Assembly: GCF_010730355.1 (NCBI RefSeq)
Contig: NZ_AP022576.1
Span: 434,001-498,000, forward strand
Origin: Mycobacterium florentinum
GTDB taxonomy: Bacteria > Actinomycetota > Actinomycetes > Mycobacteriales > Mycobacteriaceae
Length of the DNA: 64,000 nucleotides
Direction: 5' to 3'
Part shown: piece by piece, positions 45,496-53,992 of the stretch
How the letters are laid out: each line of letters begins with the position of its first letter
Numbering within the stretch: the stretch's first letter is position 1
The notes under the pieces: model-generated
Database searches by the model: none
What the model saw: only the letters and a program-made list of their open reading frames with translations
What the model was told of the DNA's origin: nothing
Made by a program: the position numbers and the translations under genes

Positions 45496-45888
45496 ATGAC
45501 CGATACCAAGGAAGCAAGCGAGAGGCTCGTCCGAGACTTTCTGGGGTCCTGGCAGGCGCGCAGCCTGGAGAACATCTGCAGCGGCTTTGCCGATGACGCG
45601 GTCTACCACAACGTGCCGGTGGCGCCGATCGAGGGCATTGCCGGCATCCGTGCGGTATTCCAGGCGTTTCTGGACGCGTTCGCCGATGCCAAGCTGGACA
45701 TCCTCTCACTCGCCGCGGCGCCCGGTTTGGTGCTCGTCGAACGTATCGACTACTTCACGATGAACGACGGCCGGAAAGTCGTGCTCCCGGTGACCGGGGT
45801 GTTCGAGGTCAAGAACGGCAAGATCGCCCGGTTCAGCGATTACTTTGATCTGGCGGACTTCGAGGCGCAGAGCGGAATGAAGCTGTAG
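45496..45888 (+). CDS. limonene-1,2-epoxide hydrolase-like (LEH/SnoaL fold) protein
   Basis: A 130-residue LEH-fold protein. The key residues of limonene epoxide hydrolase (Arg-Asp pair and a second Asp) are recognisable in [20 protein letters not shown] and [20 protein letters not shown], so epoxide hydrolysis is chemically possible. The ATG at 45496 has AAGGAGGAG-like RBS (CAAGGAGGAG) 8 bases upstream. It is 53 bases upstream of mce3R in the same orientation, preceded by the Mce3R-like site B, so the pair is probably one autoregulated unit. Confidence 0.82.
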   Translation: MTDTKEASERLVRDFLGSWQARSLENICSGFADDAVYHNVPVAPIEGIAGIRAVFQAFLDAFADAKLDILSLAAAPGLVLVERIDYFTMNDGRKVVLPVTGVFEVKNGKIARFSDYFDLADFEAQSGMKL

Positions 45889-45941
45889 CCGATGCGTCTG
45901 GCAGGATTGGTAGTTCGCGCGCACGAAGGGGGCTCGAGTCG

Positions 45942-47144
45942 ATGGGGACCACCAAGGCCCTAGCTCAACCCGTCAGGCGCCGGCCGAAGGACCGAAAGCA
46001 GCAGATTCTCGAGCAGGCCGTCGGGCTCTTCACCGAGCGGGGTTTCCACTCGGTCAAGTTGGAAGACATAGCCGAGGCGGCGGGAGTCACCGCGCGCGCG
46101 TTGTATCGCCACTACGACAACAAACAGGCACTGCTCGCCGAAGCGATACGAACCGGCCAGGATCAGTATCAAATTGCGCGCCGCCTCACCGCCGGCGAGG
46201 CCGAGCCGACGCCTCGACCGCTGAGCATCGAGCTACCGGACCACATCGCCGCGGCCGTCGCATCGCGATCGCTGGCGGTGTTGTGGCAGCGCGAGGCCCG
46301 TTACCTCAACGAGGGCGACCGCGCCGAGGTCCGGCGCCGCATCAACACGATCGTCGCCGGGATGCGCGACAACGTCGTGCTGGAGGTGCCGGGCCTGAGT
46401 CCGCAGCACGCGGAGCTGCGCGCGTGGGCGGTGGCCAGCACGCTGACCGGCCTGGGGCGGCACAATCTCACCCTTCCGGCCGATGAACTCAAAGACCGCC
46501 TTTACCAGGCGTGTATGGCCGCGGCGCGGACGCCTCCCGTCGCCGAGTTGACGCCGCTGGATGCGGCGCGCGACGACGGTGATGTGTTGTTCTCCCGGTA
46601 CGAAACCCTGCTGGCCGGGGGCGCCCGGCTGTTCCGTGCGCAGGGCTATCCGGCCGTCAGTACCAGTGAGATCAGCAAGGCGGCCGGCATCGCGGGTCCG
46701 GGTCTCTATCGATCCTTCTCTTCCAAGCAGGCCATCCTGGACGCGCTCATCCGCCGGCTCGACGAGTGGTGGAGCCTCGAGTGCATCCGCGCTGTGCGAA
46801 CCAACTCCAAAGCCGCGCAACGTCTTCGGGGCCTGGTTCAGGGGCATGTCCGGATCAGCCTGGATGCCCCCGACCTAGTTGCCGTTTCGATCACCGAGCT
46901 GCCCCACGCGTCGGCCGAGGTGCGCGACGGATACCTGAGAAATCAGGCCGACCGTGAAACCGTGTGGATCGAGCAGATCACCCGGCTGGTACCGCAGACC
47001 ACCGCCGTCGAGGGGCGACTGCTGGTTGCCGCGGCAATCAGTTTTATCGAAGACGTCGCGCGCACATGGCATCTCACGCAATTCGTCGGAGTGGCCGACG
47101 AGCTCACCGCCATTGCGATGTCAATCCTGACCAGCCGGGCCTGA
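45942..47144 (+). CDS. mce3R: double-TetR-domain regulator Mce3R
   Basis: A 400-residue protein with two TetR units in one chain: a first DNA-binding domain at about residues 18-65 ([40 protein letters not shown]) and a second at about 210-260 ([39 protein letters not shown]), each followed by its own ligand domain. This architecture and sequence are those of Mce3R, the repressor of the mce3 operon and of the mel2/fadE17-fadE18 genes in M. tuberculosis. All expected targets lie in this window. One chain can bind asymmetric operators, which fits the asymmetric motif AyGAwGTATCTwGmTArT. It ends 11 bases before the facing SDR gene. Confidence 0.93.
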   Translation: MGTTKALAQPVRRRPKDRKQQILEQAVGLFTERGFHSVKLEDIAEAAGVTARALYRHYDNKQALLAEAIRTGQDQYQIARRLTAGEAEPTPRPLSIELPDHIAAAVASRSLAVLWQREARYLNEGDRAEVRRRINTIVAGMRDNVVLEVPGLSPQHAELRAWAVASTLTGLGRHNLTLPADELKDRLYQACMAAARTPPVAELTPLDAARDDGDVLFSRYETLLAGGARLFRAQGYPAVSTSEISKAAGIAGPGLYRSFSSKQAILDALIRRLDEWWSLECIRAVRTNSKAAQRLRGLVQGHVRISLDAPDLVAVSITELPHASAEVRDGYLRNQADRETVWIEQITRLVPQTTAVEGRLLVAAAISFIEDVARTWHLTQFVGVADELTAIAMSILTSRA

Positions 47145-47155
47145 GGCGCGACCGC

Positions 47156-47926
47156 TCACCACAGTGCGGCGATGGTTCCACCGTCGGCGATCTGCGTGGT
47201 TCCGGTGATCATCGACGCGTCGTCGGACAACAGGAATGCCACGATGCTGGCCATCTCCTCGGGTGCGGCCATCCGGCCCTGCAGGCGCGCGATCATGTTG
47301 CTGGCGCCGCCTTCGCCCAGCGTCTCGTCGAATGTCGTCATCGCGATCTGTTGCATCGGGGTGTCGACGAATGCCGGCAACAGTGCGTTGGCCCGGATGT
47401 TGGACGAACGCAGCTCCGCGGCGGTGATGCGGCTGAGATGGCTGACGCCGGCCTTGGACATGCCGTATGCCCCGCTGCCGCCCACGCCGATATGGCCGGC
47501 GAGCGACGACATGCTGACGATCGCCCCGCCGCCCCGCTCGACCATCCTCGGCGCCGCGTGCTTCGTGCACAGCCAGGCGCCGCGCAGGTTGATCGCGATG
47601 ACACGATCGAAGTCCTCCACGGTGGTGTCGAGTAGCGATGCCATGTGGACGACGCCGGCATTGGCGACCAGTTTGTCCACGCCGCCGAACGCCCTGACGC
47701 AGGCCTCGACCATGCCGATGACCTGCGTCTCGTCGCTGACGTCCACCCGATAACCAATTGCGCCGGGACCGATCTCGGCCGCGGCCGCATCCGCCGCGCC
47801 TCCGTTGATGTCCGCGCACAGCACGCCACAACCCTCGGTGGCAAGTCGCTGGGCCACCGCGAGGCCGATCCCGGCGCCGGCGCCGGTGACGATCGCGGCC
47901 TTACCGGCCAGGTCTGGATGGTTCAA
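47156..47926 (-). CDS. short-chain dehydrogenase of the mel2-like operon (Rv1941-like)
   Basis: A 256-residue SDR with cofactor motif TGAGAGIGLAVAQRL (about residues 13-27), the NAG region VANAGVVHM, and catalytic YGMSKAGVSH (Tyr and Lys near residues 155-160). The start is TTG at 47926, which overlaps the ribA1 stop (TTGA) and gives exactly the length recalled for Rv1941. Frames further upstream are shadows inside ribA1. It is the last gene of the five-gene operon and probably oxidises a secondary alcohol formed by the upstream oxygenases. Confidence 0.85.
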   Translation of the reverse strand: MNHPDLAGKAAIVTGAGAGIGLAVAQRLATEGCGVLCADINGGAADAAAAEIGPGAIGYRVDVSDETQVIGMVEACVRAFGGVDKLVANAGVVHMASLLDTTVEDFDRVIAINLRGAWLCTKHAAPRMVERGGGAIVSMSSLAGHIGVGGSGAYGMSKAGVSHLSRITAAELRSSNIRANALLPAFVDTPMQQIAMTTFDETLGEGGASNMIARLQGRMAAPEEMASIVAFLLSDDASMITGTTQIADGGTIAALW

Positions 47927-48993
47927 CCCACGGCCGCCAGCGCTTCGGTTGCTATGCCGTGCTCGCGAATTGCCCCGAACATCACAAGGCCGAATCCTGG
48001 CATGTCGTCGGAGAGTTGGAGGGCATACAACCCGAGGTCGCGCAGAATCCACGCCACGGTCTCCGGCATCGGGTCACCGGCAGCGTCGCGCCGGGCGAAC
48101 AGGCCACAGGCCCGCGGCGGCCCGCACGGGCGCAGGTAGATCACCACGCCGCTGCCCTGCGCCGACATCCGGGCCAGTGCGGTGTTGAGTTCGCCGCCGC
48201 ACCGGCACGCCTTCGAGCCGAACACGTCCCCCGTCAGGCACTCGACGTGGACGTGCAGCGGCACGGGGACTCCGGCATCCGCCGAGCCGATGATCATCGC
48301 CAGATGCTCGCCGCCATCGGTTCCGCGGAAGCCGATGACGCGTGAATCGCCCGCCCAGGTGGGCAGGACGGTCTCGGTCAGCCGGGCGACCTGAGGTTCG
48401 GTCCGGCGCCGGTAGGCCACCAGCTCGTCGATCGAGACGACCGGCAGCCCATGTTCGATGGCGAATTCGGTCAGCTCGGCACCGCGCGCCATCAGCGTGG
48501 GATTGCGCCGCGAGACGATCTCGCACACAGCGGCCGCCGGTCGGCGCCCGGCGAGGCCGGCGAGGTCGACGGCTGCTTCCGCGGGGCCGTGCCGGCCCAG
48601 CACCCCGTCGCTGCCGGCCCGCAGCGGCACCACGTGTCCCGGGCGATGGAAATCGGCAGCCGCACCGGTGCCGGACGCCAGCGCGGCGATCGTGCGGGCG
48701 CGGTCCGTTGCCGAGATTCCCGTGCCGCTCCCGCGAACGTCGACCGACACGCAGATCGCGGTATTCCGGTGGGACATCGGCGGGAGGTTCAGCCGGTCGC
48801 ATTCGGATTCGGGCAGCGCGACGCGCACGTATCCGGAGGTGTGGCGAACCATGAACGCCAGCAGCGGTGGGGTGGCGGCGTCGGCGGCGAACACAAGATA
48901 GCCGTCGCCGTCCGAATCGCCCTTGACGACAACGGGTTGGCCCGTAGCTATCGCCGTGATCGCGCGCAGCACCCGCACGTCGGTGGTCTTCAT
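47923..48993 (-). CDS. ribA1: RibA1-like protein, degenerate DHBP synthase/GTP cyclohydrolase II
   Basis: A 356-residue protein with an N-terminal DHBP-synthase-like domain (residues 1-205) and a C-terminal GTP-cyclohydrolase II-like domain. The DHBPS part keeps TGISATDRARTI and LAFMVRHTSGY, but the ENEGD metal motif is replaced by GDSDGDGY (25-32) and the GHTEA metal His by GPAEA (135-139). The GCHII part keeps the zinc cysteines 252, 263 and 265 (ECLTGDVFGSKACRCG) but the GxEGRGIGL loop is replaced by LRPCGPPRACGL. Both active sites therefore look inactive. In the mel2 locus this gene is the luxH-like member; it may bind flavin or GTP rather than make riboflavin. Confidence 0.9.
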   Translation of the reverse strand: MKTTDVRVLRAITAIATGQPVVVKGDSDGDGYLVFAADAATPPLLAFMVRHTSGYVRVALPESECDRLNLPPMSHRNTAICVSVDVRGSGTGISATDRARTIAALASGTGAAADFHRPGHVVPLRAGSDGVLGRHGPAEAAVDLAGLAGRRPAAAVCEIVSRRNPTLMARGAELTEFAIEHGLPVVSIDELVAYRRRTEPQVARLTETVLPTWAGDSRVIGFRGTDGGEHLAMIIGSADAGVPVPLHVHVECLTGDVFGSKACRCGGELNTALARMSAQGSGVVIYLRPCGPPRACGLFARRDAAGDPMPETVAWILRDLGLYALQLSDDMPGFGLVMFGAIREHGIATEALAAVG

Positions 48994-49012
48994 CCGTGCT
49001 CCCCCGCGGTTC

Positions 49013-50083
49013 TCATGAACCCAGCCCGCTCAGGAAATCGAGCAATAACCGGTTGGTCTCCTCCGGCGCTTCCTGCTGAATCCAGTGCCCGACATCGGCA
49101 ATCATGTGGATACCGCGGCAATCCGTCATCACGTCGGCCGTGCGCTCGACGGCCTCGGCGCCCCAGGTGGTACCGACGTCGTACTGGCCGCCGATGAACA
49201 ATGCGGGCGGCGTGAGCGGTTTGCCTTCTTGATCGGCCAGGTCGTGCCAGTCGTTGTCGATGTTGTGATAGAAGCTCAACGGTCCGCCGAAGCCGGAACG
49301 CTCGAACTCCCCGGCGTAGAAGTCGGCATCGTCGTCGGTGAACCAGACCGGCATCGTTTCCGGATAGACGAAGGCGTCCTTGAGCTTTGCGCCTTCGGAC
49401 ATGCACAGCGGGCCGGCGCGAATCACGTCGATCGGGTCCATGGACGCCAGGTCGACTCCCGCGTCGACCGCTGCCTTGGTGGCCGCGATCATCCCCTCAC
49501 CGGAGACCGTGTACGTCAGCCCCACTAGCCAGCCGCGCACGTCCTCCTCGATTTCGGCGATGATCCCGTCCTGCGCGGAGAAGTAGTCCTGATACCAAAT
49601 CCGGCCCTCGCCCGCGAGCTCGATGTGGTAGTCGTTGGGACGGTGCTCGCCAAACGGGCTGCCCGGCAAGCCGATTACGCCCCGACCCGCGAACGGAACG
49701 CTGATCCCCACCACCCCCGCGCACCTTTGGGGGTGCAGCCACGCGAAGGTCCATGCGACGGGCGCACCCCAGTCATGACCGATGACGATCGCTTTGTCGG
49801 CGCCGTACGCGTCGACGACGCCGAGCACATCACCGACCAATTCCTTGATGCGGTAGGCCGATTGGACGCGGTACTTCGACGACCGTCCATAGCCGCGCTG
49901 ATCGATCGCCACCACGCGATAGCCCGCGGCGGCGAGTGCGGGAATCTGGTTGCGCCACGAGTACCAGGACTCCGGAAACCCGTGCAGCAGCACAACCAGC
50001 GGGCCCTCTGGGCTGGGGGGGCCGTCTTCGACGGCATGAATGCGCGTACCCCGACAGTCCAAAAACCGATGAACCTGCGACAT
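49013..50083 (-). CDS. ephB: epoxide hydrolase EphB
   Basis: A 356-residue alpha/beta epoxide hydrolase closely resembling M. tuberculosis EphB (Rv1938). The Asp nucleophile is in GHDWGAPVAW (Asp104), the oxyanion segment is HGFPESWYSWRN, ring-opening tyrosines lie in the cap (RIWYQDYFSAQ, SFYHNIDND), and the acid-His pair is in GGQYDVGTTWG and VGHWIQQEAPEE. It opens an epoxide to a diol. The ATG at 50083 matches the homologue (MSQVHRF). It lies 19 bases before ribA1; the flavin reductase gene found between them in M. tuberculosis is absent. Confidence 0.93.
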   Translation of the reverse strand: MSQVHRFLDCRGTRIHAVEDGPPSPEGPLVVLLHGFPESWYSWRNQIPALAAAGYRVVAIDQRGYGRSSKYRVQSAYRIKELVGDVLGVVDAYGADKAIVIGHDWGAPVAWTFAWLHPQRCAGVVGISVPFAGRGVIGLPGSPFGEHRPNDYHIELAGEGRIWYQDYFSAQDGIIAEIEEDVRGWLVGLTYTVSGEGMIAATKAAVDAGVDLASMDPIDVIRAGPLCMSEGAKLKDAFVYPETMPVWFTDDDADFYAGEFERSGFGGPLSFYHNIDNDWHDLADQEGKPLTPPALFIGGQYDVGTTWGAEAVERTADVMTDCRGIHMIADVGHWIQQEAPEETNRLLLDFLSGLGS

Positions 50084-50107
50084 CATCTTCGCCTTCCTGG
50101 TCGAGTA

Positions 50108-52642
50108 CTACAGAGTTTGGCCCGGCACGGAACCGCCCACGGCGACAAGCCGTTCCGCGGTATCCGCGACCGGTACCGTCCGATTTTCGAAATTGCGGGC
50201 GATCAGAGTCTTCTGACCCGACAATCTGGTCCGCGCCCATTTGCCGATGACACGGCTGGCAACCCCGGGCGTCATCAGCGCCAGCGGGGGCTTGACGAGG
50301 TGGACGACCGCCAAGAACTCGCGATAGGCGTCGAGATCGTCGTGCACCAATTCCATCAGGCGATCCATGTACCAGGTGAGGATCCGGAAATAGAAGGGGC
50401 GCTTCTTGTCGACGTCTTTCATCCAGTCGAAGCGCAGGTTCTGTTCGCGGATCACGAACCACGCCGTGTGGGCCAACTTCGCGATCTTCTTGTAGTAGCG
50501 GCGCGGCAGATCTTGGTGGTCCGGGCCGTATTTGCCCAGCAGCACCTGCATCTCCCGAACTTCCTTGAGCGCCAAACTCATACCCAAGCCGGACACCGGG
50601 TCGGCGCTGGTGTACGCGTCGCCCACGGCCAGCAGCGCACGGGGCAGGTGGCGCTTGCGCTCGTAGTGCAACCAGAGCATGTTCGGATAGCGGAAGTTGT
50701 AGATCGCCGAGGCCGGCTCGAGTCCGTCGATGTTTTCTCCGACCACCGGAGAGGGCATCAGGTTGGCGAATTCGCGGAACTCCCGGGCGGTGCGCGGTGG
50801 TGAGTAACAGTTGTATGCCACCAGCGATGTCGACAGGATGGTGCGAGAGCTGTCGGTGTAATACTGCGCGGCGTAGGTGTCCTCGAAGGGGCGATACGCG
50901 TAGCAGATCACCATGACCTTGTCCTGCCACTGCCGGTCCGGCGGAACCCGGTGCTGCATCGTCGAGTAGAAGCAGTTGATGATGTCCTGCTCGACTTCGG
51001 GTGCCCCGATGCCGATGCGATCCAGGAATTCCGGGACGCGGGTGTTCTTGCCCGATGCGTCGACCACGAATTCGGCCGGCAGCACCTCGAAACCGCCGTC
51101 CTTGCTGACGGCAACCCCGATGATGGCGTTGTTCGCCCGGTCGAAGACGAGGTCGTCGACCTCCGACTCGTAGCGGAAGTCGATCCGCGGCTCGTCGTCA
51201 AGGCGGCGCCGTACACACCACTCCAGCAACGGCCGTCCCGCACAGACGATTTCGATATCGCTGGTGCCGGGCTTCTTCCAGCTTCCGCCCAACCGGATTC
51301 GGTATTGCGCGGCCATGTCGACCTTGAACGCGCCCTCGCGCACCATGTCGTCGACGATGCCCGGAAAGAACCGCTCCAACTCGATCTGGCCGGCGGTCAG
51401 CAAGTGGTGCAGGTGCCAGCCCTGCGCGGCACCGGGTCTGCCCTCGCGGCGACGATGCGGATCGTCCTTCTCGAGCACGATCACCCGATCGAAAGTCTCG
51501 GTGAGCACCTTCGCCGCGGCGATGCCCGCAATGCTGCCGCCGATGACCACCGCGGTCCCGCGACCACGCCGGCGCACATCGGCAATGTCGATGCCGGCCT
51601 GATCGAGGTGAACCGGACCGCGGCGCCGCGCCGCCCCGGTCGGGACGAACTTCTCGTAGTAGAGCCCGACGCGATGGAACCCGTTGTTGTCCAGCCAGGT
51701 TCGGGTGGCTTCGACCATCGGGGCCGGACCGCACAGATAGACGTCGGCGTCGCCACCGGCCAGCATGTCCTCGCTCAGAAGATCCGTGACCAGGCCGGTC
51801 GAACCGTGCCATTCGGCGTCCGGACGCGCGACGATGACGTGCACCTCCACTGCCGTCACCCGGTTGCGCAGCGCCTTGAGCTCGTCGAGCTTGCACAGGT
51901 CTTCGCTAGAGGTCACGCCGTAGAGCAAGGAGACGGGGTGGGCGGTGTCGGCGCTCAGGCTCTCGGCCATCGCCAGGATCGCCGACAACCCCGTGCCGCC
52001 GGCGACCAGGATCACCGGCCGGACGACGGGACGCAGACCGAAGTTGCCCTTGCTGCACCGCAGGGCGATGTGGTCACCCGGCTTGGCGCGATCGCGCAGG
52101 TAGTTCGACATCACCCCGTCGGGCAGCAGCCGGATGATGAATTCCAGTTCACCGCTGCCGTCGGCGGGATGAGCGTAGGAGTAGTTGCGCCAGGTATTGG
52201 TGCCGGGCACCTGCAGCTGGGCGAACTGACCCGCCTGGTAGTTCAGCGCCCCGGTCGTCAACGAGACCTTCACCCGCAGCACCGCGGTGCTGGGCGACAA
52301 CAAATCGACCCCGGTCACCACGCCGTCACAGGTAACCAGCAGTGCCGCGTTGTCGTCGGCCGGATACTGCAGTTCGATCCGGCAGTCGGAGGTGGCAAAC
52401 GTCTGACAGGTCAGGATCTTTCGCGCATCCCGCTCCACGTCGGACAGGCCTTCGGTGCGGCCCATCTCGTACTCGCCCGCGGTGCAGGTGGCCACGCAGG
52501 TGCCACAGATTCCGCTTTGGCATTCGCTGACGATGGCCACGCCGTGTTCCTCGGCGGCATCCAGGACGGTCTGGTCCGGCCGCACCGGCATCGTCTTATG
52601 CGTTCCGTCCGAATACCCTACGGTGACTTCGCGATCCGCCAT
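50108..52642 (-). CDS. three-domain oxygenase: ferredoxin/FNR reductase fused to FAD monooxygenase (Rv1937-like)
   Basis: An 844-residue multidomain flavoprotein. Residues 1-95 form a plant-type 2Fe-2S ferredoxin (ECQSGICGTC and LTC; Cys 41, 46, 49 and 79). Residues 100-340 form a ferredoxin-NADP reductase module (RNYSYAHP for FAD, AGGTGLSAILAMAE and CGPAPMVEA for NAD). From about 365 a FAD-dependent oxygenase follows (VVIGGSIAGIAAAKVL, GRPLLEWCVRRRL, VGDAYTSADPVSGLGMS). It may therefore be self-sufficient, taking NAD(P)H electrons to a hydroxylation site. The ATG at 52642 is supported by GGGAGAGGGCG upstream. Part of the mel2-like operon; the luxG-like member. Confidence 0.9.
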   Translation of the reverse strand: MADREVTVGYSDGTHKTMPVRPDQTVLDAAEEHGVAIVSECQSGICGTCVATCTAGEYEMGRTEGLSDVERDARKILTCQTFATSDCRIELQYPADDNAALLVTCDGVVTGVDLLSPSTAVLRVKVSLTTGALNYQAGQFAQLQVPGTNTWRNYSYAHPADGSGELEFIIRLLPDGVMSNYLRDRAKPGDHIALRCSKGNFGLRPVVRPVILVAGGTGLSAILAMAESLSADTAHPVSLLYGVTSSEDLCKLDELKALRNRVTAVEVHVIVARPDAEWHGSTGLVTDLLSEDMLAGGDADVYLCGPAPMVEATRTWLDNNGFHRVGLYYEKFVPTGAARRRGPVHLDQAGIDIADVRRRGRGTAVVIGGSIAGIAAAKVLTETFDRVIVLEKDDPHRRREGRPGAAQGWHLHHLLTAGQIELERFFPGIVDDMVREGAFKVDMAAQYRIRLGGSWKKPGTSDIEIVCAGRPLLEWCVRRRLDDEPRIDFRYESEVDDLVFDRANNAIIGVAVSKDGGFEVLPAEFVVDASGKNTRVPEFLDRIGIGAPEVEQDIINCFYSTMQHRVPPDRQWQDKVMVICYAYRPFEDTYAAQYYTDSSRTILSTSLVAYNCYSPPRTAREFREFANLMPSPVVGENIDGLEPASAIYNFRYPNMLWLHYERKRHLPRALLAVGDAYTSADPVSGLGMSLALKEVREMQVLLGKYGPDHQDLPRRYYKKIAKLAHTAWFVIREQNLRFDWMKDVDKKRPFYFRILTWYMDRLMELVHDDLDAYREFLAVVHLVKPPLALMTPGVASRVIGKWARTRLSGQKTLIARNFENRTVPVADTAERLVAVGGSVPGQTL

Positions 52643-52670
52643 TGGTTCGCCCTCTCCCGACCTGGAGCCG

Positions 52671-53780
52671 TTAGACGATCGCAGCGACCGGCTTCTTGGC
52701 AATGCGCGCGTTGAGTCTGGGCATCACTTCTTCGGCCAGCAGCCGCAGCGATTCCTTCCACGGTCCCGGGTTGTCGCTGTAGTCGAACCCGAGCACCAGC
52801 AGGTGACCGAACCCGCCCACCTGGTCGTAGGTGGCTTCGAGCTTGTCGACCACCGTCTGGACCGAGCCGACCACGAAGGTGTTTTCGGCCAGGTACTCCG
52901 GTGTTACGTCGTCGTCGGGCACCGAGGGGTTGTGCTTGTAGAACTTGGTCATGCCGAACATGCGGAACGTGGGCAGCGTGTATTCGCGCATGGCGCGACC
53001 CATCGTGCCGTCGACCGCGTAGCGGAAGGCCTGCTCGTCGGTCTCGGCGACGAGAACCTCACGCACCAACCGCCAGTCGCGGCGATCGGGAGTCCGGCCG
53101 CTGCGTTCCGCGCCTTCGAGCACCGCGTCCCAGTGGGTGGCGACGTATTCGGCGTTGAGGTCGAGGCTCATCGGTAGGTAGCCGCGCTCGCCGGCAAGCT
53201 TGAGAGTCTCGGAGCCCGCGCTGAATCCGGTGACGCCGATCGGAGGGTGCGGCTTCTGGAACGGCTTGATATGACGCTTCATCAGGCCCTCGAACATCGG
53301 CGCGATCCCGTTGGCGTTCCAGTACTTTCCGCGGTGCTCCCAGGGCTCGTCTTCGGTCCAGATGCGCAACATGATCTCGAGCGCCTCACGCGTCATCTCG
53401 CGGTGCTCGCCGTTCTTTCCGTCCACGTCGTAGAGTGCCCAGTCACCCGGGATTCCACTGGCTCCCACACCCAGCATGAACCGGCCCTGGGCGAGGTGAT
53501 CGAAATAGGCGACACGATGGGCTAATTCGACCGGATGGTGGTACGGCAGCAGATGCGCGCCGGGCGCCAGCTTGATGTTCTTGGTCCGCAGCAGCGCCTG
53601 CGCCAACAGCAGGTCGGGGGCGCAGATCGGCTCCCAGGGCACGGTGAAATGTTCCCCGACCCACGCTTCGACGTACCCGAGTTGATCGGCCAGCTCGATC
53701 ATGTCGAGGTCCCATTGGGTGGCGTCATAGAGGCTCTGCTCCGGTGGATGGGCCGGCATCAGGAATATTCCGATCTCCAT
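52671..53780 (-). CDS. luciferase-like monooxygenase, first gene of the mel2-like operon (Rv1936-like)
   Basis: A 369-residue bacterial luciferase-fold flavin monooxygenase: MEIGIFLMPAHPPEQSLYDA, YVEAWVGEHFTVPWEPI, LGVGASGIPGDWALYDVDGK and PPIGVTGFSAGSETLKLAGE are typical. It needs reduced FMN from a partner; no free reductase gene is in the operon, so the reductase module of the Rv1937-like protein or a distant reductase must supply it. The ATG at 53780 has GGGAAGG upstream. A TTGTAA-17-TAGTAC promoter on the minus strand contains the Mce3R-like site C. Confidence 0.9.
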   Translation of the reverse strand: MEIGIFLMPAHPPEQSLYDATQWDLDMIELADQLGYVEAWVGEHFTVPWEPICAPDLLLAQALLRTKNIKLAPGAHLLPYHHPVELAHRVAYFDHLAQGRFMLGVGASGIPGDWALYDVDGKNGEHREMTREALEIMLRIWTEDEPWEHRGKYWNANGIAPMFEGLMKRHIKPFQKPHPPIGVTGFSAGSETLKLAGERGYLPMSLDLNAEYVATHWDAVLEGAERSGRTPDRRDWRLVREVLVAETDEQAFRYAVDGTMGRAMREYTLPTFRMFGMTKFYKHNPSVPDDDVTPEYLAENTFVVGSVQTVVDKLEATYDQVGGFGHLLVLGFDYSDNPGPWKESLRLLAEEVMPRLNARIAKKPVAAIV

Positions 53781-53837
53781 GGGGCAAACCTTCCCGTTTC
53801 TTGTTAGCCGCGTACCTGCTTCAGTAGGTATACCACA

Positions 53838-53859
53838 GTACTAGCAAGATACTTCGTTA
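53838..53859 (-). promoter_or_regulatory. Mce3R-like operator, site C (mel2/echA13 divergent region)
   Basis: The minus strand reads ACGAAGTATCTTGCTAGTAC, matching sites A and B in the core GTATCTwGmTA. It lies in the spacer of a TTGTAA-17 bp-TAGTAC promoter for the luciferase-like gene, so binding would block that promoter. Confidence 0.6.
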
Positions 53860-53884
53860 CTTACAAGAGCCAATTTGCATGGGA

Positions 53885-53904
53885 ATTTACCGATACTTCG
53901 TTCA
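53885..53904 (-). promoter_or_regulatory. second half-matching Mce3R-like site D
   Basis: The minus strand reads AACGAAGTATCGG at this position. The word GATACTTCGTT on the plus strand occurs at 53848-53858 (site C) and again at 53892-53902, 44 bases apart, about four helical turns. Only the AACGAAGTATC half matches the longer motif. Confidence 0.5.
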
Positions 53905-53992
53905 TGTTAGCGCGTATTGACTATGGACATCCTGACGGAGTGCCGCGTAACCTCGCACAGGTCACCGGTTTGGCGCGCAGTAAGGAGCGGTC

